DNA of 64,000 bases from Hymenobacter sp. ISL-91 (lineage in GTDB: Bacteria; Bacteroidota; Bacteroidia; Cytophagales; Hymenobacteraceae), in contig NZ_JAGGPS010000014.1 in NCBI RefSeq assembly GCF_018613725.1, forward strand, positions 1 to 64,000, written 5' to 3'. This document shows positions 57,953-64,000 of this stretch, piece by piece. The notes below the pieces were generated by a model. It was not told where the DNA came from. It did not search any database and was given only the letters and a program-made list of their open reading frames with translations. Both the position numbers and the translations under genes were made by a program. Within the stretch, counting starts at the first letter, position 1. Every line of letters starts with the position of its first letter.

Positions 57953-58375
57953 ATGATGCAAGAACTTACCAATGGCTTCGGCAAAGTATACCTGACCATT
58001 GCCTATGAGCCAGCCAATGAGTGGGTGTACAACAACTGGGTAGGTTACCAAACCTATGCAGGCATAGTAGCCGGGGCCAATGCCTGCCTGGCTCCCCTGC
58101 TTGCTCATGCCTGCCCCTACCTGCTCAACGACAACCGCGAGGTTATCGGCCCCTGGGACCATGCCGTGGAGTGGATTGTAACCGATTGGGCCCCGCGGGC
58201 TCTGGCCCAGGGCCTTACGCACTTCGCCCACGTGGTCAGCCCCGAGGCGCTGGCGGCTATTTCGGCCGAGGCCATGCACATAGGTTTCGGCGGCCGGCTC
58301 GAAATGAAGATGTTCGGCGATATAGACGAGGCGAAAGCCTGGCTGCGGCAGGCCCAGCGGGCAGTGGAGGCATAG
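57953..58375 (+). CDS. STAS/SpoIIAA-like domain protein
   Basis: 140 residues. The pattern VYLTIAYEPANEWVYNNWVG, QTYAGIVAGANACLAPL, YLLNDNREVIGPWDHAVEWI, VTDWAPRALAQGLTHFAHVV and EMKMFGDIDEAKAWLRQ is that of small STAS-like proteins abundant in Hymenobacter and relatives. It probably acts as a regulatory or signalling domain in the cytoplasm. Two ATG codons adjoin at 57953; either may be used. Confidence 0.75.
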   Translation: MMQELTNGFGKVYLTIAYEPANEWVYNNWVGYQTYAGIVAGANACLAPLLAHACPYLLNDNREVIGPWDHAVEWIVTDWAPRALAQGLTHFAHVVSPEALAAISAEAMHIGFGGRLEMKMFGDIDEAKAWLRQAQRAVEA

Positions 58376-58528
58376 GCGTAGGCTGAAAGAAACAACGAGC
58401 CATACAAGCCGCCGACCGTGCCCGGCAGGTGACAGAAACGACCAAAACAGGCGGATTCTGAAAAACCACGCACGTCATGGGGTCAGGGTCAAGAGCAGTA
58501 CTTTAACCTACGTTGCGAAGGGCATCAG

Positions 58529-58645
58529 CACGACGTAGGGGCGGGGGTAAGCCCCGCCCGCCATTACAACGAACTTGCCGGGGCCTCCAATGGTCGTTCA
58601 ACGCTTCGTGCGAATGGCGGGGGTAAGCCCCGCCCCTACGTCGTG
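58529..58645. repeat. GC-rich palindromic repeat (family B)
   Basis: The arms CACGACGTAGGGGCGGGGG and its complement at the right end, with TAAGCCCCGCCCGCC and GGCGGGGGTAAGCCCCGCC inside. It lies between the STAS-like gene and the glutamine synthetase. The surrounding 58376-58770 shows no gene. Confidence 0.9.
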
Positions 58646-58779
58646 CTTCGCTACTTGCGTTATCTGTTCTCATCTAACGCGGTCAACAGTCTGCCGCCCC
58701 ACTTACCGGCTGAGTGGCGTGCAGACGACGCCCGTAATGATGCTCCAGACAGGTAGCAGCAATTTTCAGCCTGGGCCAC

Positions 58780-58807
58780 AAAAAAAGCCGCATCCCCCGG
58801 ATGCGGC
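58780..58807 (-). terminator. Rho-independent terminator of glnN
   Basis: On the minus strand the stem GCCGCATCC pairs with GGATGCGGC (58799-58807 with 58787-58795) over a 3-nt loop and is followed by seven T residues. It lies about 65 bases past the glnN stop at 58871. Confidence 0.88.
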
Positions 58808-58870
58808 CTTTCTAAGATCGGGGCGCGGAGAAAAATTCCCACCCAACTCCGGCCCGACTCTGACCCGGGC

Positions 58871-61060
58871 TTAGTGCAGGAACAACAGTTCGCGGTACTT
58901 TACCAGGGGCCAGTCCTCATCGTCCACCATCAGCTCCAGCTTGTCGGCCGAGCGGCGAATGGTGTCGAAATGCACTTTTACCGTGTCGCAATAGGCCAGC
59001 GCCTGCTCGCGGGTGTCGGTTATCTTGTTGGCCGCTTTGCGGGCGTTAATCATTTCGGCCACCTGGGTTTTGATGATGGATACGTGGCGGGAAATGGATT
59101 TAATGGTGTCGAGCGTGCCGTTGGTATACTCGTCGTCGAGGCCCAGCTCGCGCAGGCCGCGCACGTTGTTTACCAGCTTGGTCTGGTAGGCCAGGGCCGT
59201 GGGCACGATGTGGTTGATGGCCAAATCGCCCATCACCCGGCCTTCAATCTGGATTTTCTTGACATAATCTTCCAGCACAATTTCGTGGCGGGCGTGTAGC
59301 TCGACGGGCGAATATATGTGGTGGCGCGCAAACAACGCGGCCGACTCGGGCGTGACAATGGCGTCGAGGGCCTGGGGCGTGGTGGGCAGGTTGCTCAGGC
59401 CACGGGCCGCGGCTTCCTCCTTCCACTCATCCGAGTAGCCATTGCCCTCGAAACGGATGGCCTTGGAGCTGATGACGTACTCGCGCAGCACCTCCACAAT
59501 GGCCACCTCCTTCTTGCGGCCGTCGGCAATGAGCTTGTCTACTGCCTGCTTGAACTCGACAAGCTGGTCGGCTACGATGGTGTTGAGCGTGGTGACGGCC
59601 GACGAGCTGTTGGCCGACGAGCCCACGGCCCGGAACTCGAACTTGTTGCCGGTGAAGGCAAAAGGCGAGGTGCGGTTGCGGTCGGTGTTGTCGAGCAGGA
59701 TGGCCGGAATTTTATCGATGCCGAGCTTGAGGTAGATGTTGTCGCCCTTGTCGAGCGGCAGCTTGGCCGTGCGCTCCAGCTCATTCATCACCGAGTCGAG
59801 CATCGAACCCACAAACACCGACATGATGGCCGGCGGAGCCTCGTTGGCCCCCAGGCGGTGGTCGTTGCTGGCCGAGGCAATGCTGGCGCGCAGCAGATCG
59901 GCGTGGCGGTGCACGGCCTTGATGGTGGTGATAAAGAACACCAGAAACTGCAGGGTTTCCTTGGGCCGGCGGCCGGGCGCGAGCAGGTTCACGCCGGTAT
60001 CGGTGCTCAGGGCCCAGTTGTTGTGCTTGCCCGAGCCGTTTACACCGGCAAACGGCTTCTCGTGCAGCAGCACTTTGAAGTTGTGCTTGTCGGCTACGCG
60101 GGCCATCACGTCCATCAGCAGCTGGTTGTGGTCGACGGCGAGGTTGGCCTCCTCGAAGGTGGGGGCGCACTCAAACTGGTGGGGGGCCACCTCGTTGTGG
60201 CGGGTGCGCAGCGGAATGCCGAGCTTGTTGGCCTCCTCCTCGTACTCGAGCATGTAGGCGTGCACCCGGGCCGGAATCGAGCCGAAATAGTGGTCGTCGA
60301 GCTGCTGGCCCTTGGCCGAGGAGTGCCCGAACAGCGTCCGGCCGGTCATCATCAGGTCGGGCCGGGCCGTATAGAGGGCCTTGTCAACCAAAAAGTACTC
60401 CTGCTCGATGCCCAGCGTGGTCGTTACGCGGGCCACGTCCTTATCGAAGTAGTGGCACACGTCGAGGGCAGCCTTTTCGAGCACATCGAGCGACTTAAGC
60501 AACGGGGCCTTGTAGTCGAGCGCCTCGCCGGTGTAAGCCACAAAAATGGTAGGGATGCACAGCGTTTTGGCCCCGCCGGTTTCAATGATGAAGGCGGGCG
60601 ACGTGGGGTCCCAGGCCGTGTAGCCACGGGCCTCGAAGGTGTTGCGGATGCCGCCGTTGGGGAAGCTGGAAGCGTCGGGCTCCTGCTGCACCAGGGCCGA
60701 GCCCTTGAAGTTTTCGATGGGCCGGCCGTCGGAATTGAGGTCGAAAAACGAGTCGTGCTTCTCGGCCGTGGCACCCGTCAGGGGCTGAAACCAGTGGGTG
60801 TAGTGGGTAGCACCCTTGGCCATGGCCCAGGTTTTCATGGCCGAAGCCACGGCGTCGGCCACGTTGCGCTCTACGGGCGTGCCGTGCTTGATGGCGCCCT
60901 GCAGCTTCTTGAAGTACTCGCCGGGCATGTTGGCCCGCATGGCCTCCAGGTTGAACACGTTGCGGCCGAAGCTGTCGGAGCGCCGTTCGCCGGTATTAAC
61001 GACGGCCAGCGGCTGGCGCTGGAAAACTTGCTCAAGGGCTTTGAAGCGGAGGATTGCCAT
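58871..61060 (-). CDS. glnN: Glutamine synthetase type III
   Basis: Makes glutamine from glutamate and ammonia. 729 residues, the size of the GSIII/GlnN type found in Bacteroidota. Motifs are TPVERNVADAVASAMKTWAM, TLGIEQEYFLVD, RHNEVAPHQFECAPTFEEAN, VNGSGKHNNWALSTDTGVNL and RLGANEAPPAIMSV. The C-terminal region has KTQVAEMINARKAANKITDT. The upstream 200 bases are AT-rich and free of genes, which suits a regulated promoter, but no operator was identified. A terminator follows at 58780. Confidence 0.97.
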   Translation of the reverse strand: MAILRFKALEQVFQRQPLAVVNTGERRSDSFGRNVFNLEAMRANMPGEYFKKLQGAIKHGTPVERNVADAVASAMKTWAMAKGATHYTHWFQPLTGATAEKHDSFFDLNSDGRPIENFKGSALVQQEPDASSFPNGGIRNTFEARGYTAWDPTSPAFIIETGGAKTLCIPTIFVAYTGEALDYKAPLLKSLDVLEKAALDVCHYFDKDVARVTTTLGIEQEYFLVDKALYTARPDLMMTGRTLFGHSSAKGQQLDDHYFGSIPARVHAYMLEYEEEANKLGIPLRTRHNEVAPHQFECAPTFEEANLAVDHNQLLMDVMARVADKHNFKVLLHEKPFAGVNGSGKHNNWALSTDTGVNLLAPGRRPKETLQFLVFFITTIKAVHRHADLLRASIASASNDHRLGANEAPPAIMSVFVGSMLDSVMNELERTAKLPLDKGDNIYLKLGIDKIPAILLDNTDRNRTSPFAFTGNKFEFRAVGSSANSSSAVTTLNTIVADQLVEFKQAVDKLIADGRKKEVAIVEVLREYVISSKAIRFEGNGYSDEWKEEAAARGLSNLPTTPQALDAIVTPESAALFARHHIYSPVELHARHEIVLEDYVKKIQIEGRVMGDLAINHIVPTALAYQTKLVNNVRGLRELGLDDEYTNGTLDTIKSISRHVSIIKTQVAEMINARKAANKITDTREQALAYCDTVKVHFDTIRRSADKLELMVDDEDWPLVKYRELLFLH

Positions 61061-61257
61061 GGGGAAAATGAAATACGCAGAAGAAAGTGCAGGCAGCAGT
61101 GCCTATCGATGGGGTCAAATATACGAATCAACTATAAAATACATCTATACCCCCTTATTTTACACCCTTATTTTCGGTATAATTTAGTTTTCATCAGCCT
61201 ACCCCTATCATTTCACCCCCCCCTATTCAATATGTAGATAGTGGATAGCAACTCGAC

Positions 61258-61366
61258 GTAGAGGCGGGGCTTGTCCCCGCCCGCCGTTCAACGATTCAGA
61301 ACCGGACCGTTTGACCATTCAGAACCGGACTGTTCAACGGCAGGCGGGGGCAAGCCCCGCCCCTAC
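61258..61366. repeat. GC-rich palindromic repeat (family B), diverged
   Basis: Starts GTAGAGGCGGGGCTTGTCCC and ends GGCAAGCCCCGCCCCTAC. The middle holds a 14-bp direct repeat (ATTCAGAACCGGAC, twice). It lies between glnN and the LTA-synthase-like gene; a frame that begins in it (61311) is not the real start of that gene. Confidence 0.85.
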
Positions 61367-61420
61367 GCTGTTCTTTGCAGCCTATGCTTGGCAGCGTGGA
61401 GCATCCGGGGCCGGGGGGCG

Positions 61421-61428
61421 TATCTTTA
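61421..61428 (+). promoter_or_regulatory. Putative -7 box TATCTTTA of the sulfatase gene
   Basis: Seven of eight match TAnnTTTG, five bases before the GTG at 61434. This supports the GTG start over upstream frames. Confidence 0.45.
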
Positions 61429-61433
61429 CGGGC

Positions 61434-63299
61434 GTGAAAAGCCGCTTTGCGTTTCAGCCGCGCTACTTTGTTTTCTGGCTGCTGTATTTCGGGTTGGTCC
61501 GGGCCCTGTTTCTGGCCTATTACCTGCCGCGTACCGGGGCGCTGCCGGCCGGCACGGTGCCGCGCATCTTCGCCCACGCGTTGCGGCTCGATGCCTCGGC
61601 AACGGCCTATCTGTGCCTGCTGCCGTTTCTGCTGTTTGTGGTGGGCAGTCTGGCCGGACCGCGCTTCGGGCTGGGGCGCGTATTACGCGGGCTCACGATG
61701 GTGCTGGTGGCGCTGGTGGCGCTGCTCACGGTGGCCGATCTGGCGCTGTATGGCCCCTGGGGCTTCCGGCTCGATGCCACGCCGCTGCAGTACCTGCGCA
61801 CGCCGGGCGAAGCGGCGGCTTCGGCCACGCCGGGTTTGCTGGGGCTGGGGCTGGGTTTGTGGCTGGCGCTGCTGGGCGCAGGCTGGGGGCTATATAAAGG
61901 AGTGGTGGGCCGCCTGCCCGAACTGCCGGCGGGCTTCGGCCGGGGCCGGGCGGCGCTGGCGGGGCTGCTATACCTGGTGCTGCTGGTGGTACCGTTGCGC
62001 GGGGGCCTGCAGCAGATTCCCATCAACCAAGGCGACGTGTACTTCTCGCAGGCGCCCTTTGCCAACCACGCGGCCATCAATGTGCCCTGGAACGTGCTCA
62101 ACTCGCTGCGGCTGCAAACCAGCACCCGCAACCCCTACCAGTTCCTGCCCGACACCACCGCCGCCCGCCTCACCGCCAGCCTCTACCAACCCGGCGGCCC
62201 CGATACGGTCCGGCTGCTGCGCCCCGGCCTGCCAAAGCCCAACGTGCTGTTCATTATTCTGGAGAGCTTTACGGGTAAGCTGGTGGGCCACCTGGGAGGC
62301 GAGCGGGGCGTAACGCCCACGCTCGACAGCCTGAGCCGCACCGGCGTGGCCTTCCGCAACGTGTTTGCGGCTGGCGACCGGAGCCAGAAGGGCCTCGTGG
62401 CGCTGCTCTCGGGCTACCCCAACCAGCCGGCCACCAGCATTATCAAGTACCCGCGCAAAACCGAGCAGCTGCCCCACTTGGCGCGGGTGTTGCGCGAGCA
62501 GGGCTACAGCACGGCCTATTACCATGGCGGCGAGCTGGCTTTTGCCAACATGAAAAGCTACCTCGTGACAGCGGGCTACCAACGCTTCACCGAGCGGGCC
62601 GATTTCGCGCGCCAGGACCAAAATGCCAAGTGGGGCGCCCACGACCACGTGCTGCTGAACCGGATGCTGCAGGAGTTGCCCCGGCAGCCCCAGCCGTTCT
62701 TCGTCACGGCCTTCACCCTGAGCTCCCACGAGCCCTTCGACGTGCCCATGCGCCCCCGGTTTGCGGGCTCCGACGAGGCCAGCCGCTTCCGCAACTCCAT
62801 GTATTACACCGACCATGTGCTGGGCCAGTTCCTGCAGCAGGCCCGCCGGCAGCCCTGGTGGGCCAACACGCTGGTGGTGCTGGTAGCCGACCACGGCCAC
62901 CCCCAGCCCGACGACTCGCCCGTGCACGACTCGGCCAAGTTCCGCATCCCGCTGCTGCTGACTGGCGGCGCGCTGGCCCCCACCGCCCAGGGTCGGCAGG
63001 TGCCCACCTACGGCTCGCAAACCGACGTGGCCGCCACGCTGCTGCACCAGCTGAACCTGCCCACCACCACCTTCCCCTGGAGCCGCGACCTGCTGGCCCC
63101 CGCCCCCCCCGCCTGGCCCGGCGGCGCCGCCTTCTACTCCTTCACCGACGGCTTCGGCGTAGCGACGCCCGCCGGCACCGTCACCTACGACAACGTGGCC
63201 CGCCGCATCATCGAGCGCGATTCGGCCGTTACGGCGCGGCAACTGCGCTTCGGGCAGGCGTATGAGCAGGTGTCGTTTGGAGATTTCCTGGGGAAGTGA
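61434..63299 (+). CDS. LTA synthase family sulfatase (phosphoglycerol transferase-like)
   Basis: 621 residues from the GTG at 61434; the upstream frame is repeat-derived. Five membrane helices (LYFGLVRALFLAYYL, LCLLPFLLFVVGSLAG, VLVALVALLTVADLAL, GLGLGLWLALLGAGWGLY, LAGLLYLVLLVVPL) are followed by an extracellular sulfatase domain. The catalytic metal/nucleophile region is FIILESFTGKLVGHLGG, then FRNVFAAGDRSQKGLVALLSG, FVTAFTLSSHEPFDVP and LVVLVADHGHPQPDD. Gram-negative relatives modify lipids or glycans with phosphoethanolamine or phosphoglycerol; the substrate is unknown. Confidence 0.92.
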   Translation: MKSRFAFQPRYFVFWLLYFGLVRALFLAYYLPRTGALPAGTVPRIFAHALRLDASATAYLCLLPFLLFVVGSLAGPRFGLGRVLRGLTMVLVALVALLTVADLALYGPWGFRLDATPLQYLRTPGEAAASATPGLLGLGLGLWLALLGAGWGLYKGVVGRLPELPAGFGRGRAALAGLLYLVLLVVPLRGGLQQIPINQGDVYFSQAPFANHAAINVPWNVLNSLRLQTSTRNPYQFLPDTTAARLTASLYQPGGPDTVRLLRPGLPKPNVLFIILESFTGKLVGHLGGERGVTPTLDSLSRTGVAFRNVFAAGDRSQKGLVALLSGYPNQPATSIIKYPRKTEQLPHLARVLREQGYSTAYYHGGELAFANMKSYLVTAGYQRFTERADFARQDQNAKWGAHDHVLLNRMLQELPRQPQPFFVTAFTLSSHEPFDVPMRPRFAGSDEASRFRNSMYYTDHVLGQFLQQARRQPWWANTLVVLVADHGHPQPDDSPVHDSAKFRIPLLLTGGALAPTAQGRQVPTYGSQTDVAATLLHQLNLPTTTFPWSRDLLAPAPPAWPGGAAFYSFTDGFGVATPAGTVTYDNVARRIIERDSAVTARQLRFGQAYEQVSFGDFLGK

Positions 63300-63430
63300 G
63301 GGGATAGCTGGGGTGTAGCTTAGCGTTAAATGGCAAAAGATTCTATTTTTGGCTGGCGTACCTCCTGAGCTACTGAACCTGAACAGGATAGTTTGCTTTC
63401 AAACGAAAAAGGGAGCAATAAAATGTTTGT

Positions 63431-63877
63431 ATGAAAAATACACTTCCCTTTGTTTTTGTTTTTATGATTGCTTCTTGCGATAAAGACAGAAAACATCACT
63501 GCATATTTCTTGAAAATAGTCATATTGAAAAGGAGATACAAGATTATATGGATAGAAGCAACAAATCAAAAAAAGGGTTATATTATATATCGTGTGAGCA
63601 ATTAGACGATTCCTGTCAATTTGAGATGTCATCTATAGTATTCAAATCACAGTTTGATGATTTAAAGCCTTGTTCATTGCTAAAAATGAACAATAATTTT
63701 GTTTTAATCAAATGCGGGAAACGTGATAATTCAAGCCATATATATCACAAGATCAAATCGAGCTTATTAATCAATAATAAGGAAACGATATCCATTGATT
63801 TTAATGGTGATACTATTATTCATCATACTGATTTACTATACAATCCGGAAGTATTGCATCTTAAATACAAAAACTAA
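63431..63877 (+). CDS. AT-rich lipoprotein, hypothetical
   Basis: 148 residues with a lipoprotein signal (FVFVFMIASC). The mature part has several Cys (ISCEQLDDSCQFEM, LKPCSLL, LIKCGKRD) and ends LLYNPEVLHLKYKN. The gene and the following bases are far more AT-rich than everything upstream, with Lys, Asn and Ile codons dominating, a sign of foreign origin. There is no recognised domain. The window ends 123 bases later. Confidence 0.75.
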   Translation: MKNTLPFVFVFMIASCDKDRKHHCIFLENSHIEKEIQDYMDRSNKSKKGLYYISCEQLDDSCQFEMSSIVFKSQFDDLKPCSLLKMNNNFVLIKCGKRDNSSHIYHKIKSSLLINNKETISIDFNGDTIIHHTDLLYNPEVLHLKYKN

Positions 63878-64000
63878 CAAGCAATATATTCGCAATAAAT
63901 AATATACAATAAGGCTCTTTATCACATAGGCCAATCAAAAGTAGCTCTTATTACTCTTATCCTCCAAGCCTGCCACCGCACACCGAAAGCTTGCCGCTTC
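63878..64000. other. AT-rich tail, no feature recognised
   Basis: No start codon with a conserved frame and no hairpin with a T-run was seen in the last 123 bases; a gene may begin beyond the window. Confidence 0.5.

Noticed and set aside
59318..61237. Long open frame opposite glnN
   Set aside because: It is antisense to a clear glutamine synthetase gene; its composition follows the third-base G/C bias of the real gene and no domain is visible.
61311..61433. N-terminal extension of the LTA-synthase-like protein
   Set aside because: These codons lie largely in a family B palindrome and a -7 box precedes the GTG at 61434; the extension shows no signal or membrane segment.
1..64000. tRNA, rRNA, tmRNA or RNase P genes
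   Set aside because: No sequence with the expected conserved arms was recognised by reading; a covariance-model scan would be needed to exclude small RNAs.

Overview
The window reads as a chromosomal segment of a high-G+C member of the Bacteroidota, most likely Hymenobacteraceae (Hymenobacter-like). The reasons are TAnnTTTG-type -7 boxes sitting very close to start codons, no clear Shine-Dalgarno sequences, a type III glutamine synthetase, DUF4369/TlpA thioredoxin lipoproteins, a TIGR03643 protein, an AcpH-type phosphodiesterase, and several families of long intergenic palindromes. The taxonomic call is an inference; no rRNA or tRNA gene was seen.

Layout. Positions 1-1065 hold the tail of an IS630-like transposase abutting a truncated serine hydrolase. 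From 1129 to 3793 are riboflavin synthase and a polyprenyl glycosylphosphotransferase, separated by a 658-bp cassette in which a GxxExxY (PD-(D/E)XK-like) gene is framed by near-identical 86-bp inverted repeats. From 4 to 30 kb is mainly housekeeping: pcm, a thioesterase, a Pro/Ala-rich protein with a possible HolD-like C-terminus, thioredoxin lipoproteins, gatB, two TonB-like proteins, alaS, a MerR regulator, a DUF4241 lipoprotein, dprA, an aminotransferase IV, thyA, an AsmA-like protein, an RND/MMPL exporter, a NifU-like protein, a superfamily 1 helicase and a SlyD-like isomerase. From 30 to 35 kb are a dehalogenase, a peroxiredoxin, a flavoprotein disulfide reductase and a TlpA protein.

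From 35.1 to 39.2 kb is a coherent sulfide/persulfide detoxification operon: ArsR-type repressor, TauE/SafE exporter, a CstB-like persulfide dioxygenase-rhodanese, a free rhodanese, and a split YeeE/YedE transporter. Two candidate ArsR operators are visible. From 39 to 49.8 kb are acpH, a flavin-binding stress protein, a CrtA-like protein, a SWIM zinc-finger protein, leuS (with an AT-richer insertion), MmcQ/YjbR, a small membrane protein, an acyl-CoA ligase and an NTF2-like protein.

From 50.0 to 51.4 kb is a small decaying accessory island: an SMI1-like reading frame with two in-frame TAG codons that runs into an epimerase C-terminus, a possible immunity protein and an AT-rich membrane protein. 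ispG follows, with a palindromic repeat translated inside it. The window ends with a lactonase, two oxidoreductases, a broken small gene, a STAS-like protein, glnN, an LTA-synthase-like sulfatase and an AT-rich lipoprotein.

The most unusual element is the inverted-repeat GxxExxY cassette at 1727-2384. Next come the palindrome families, which reach into coding sequence (ispG and the CrtA-like gene), and the in-frame TAG codons in small accessory genes.
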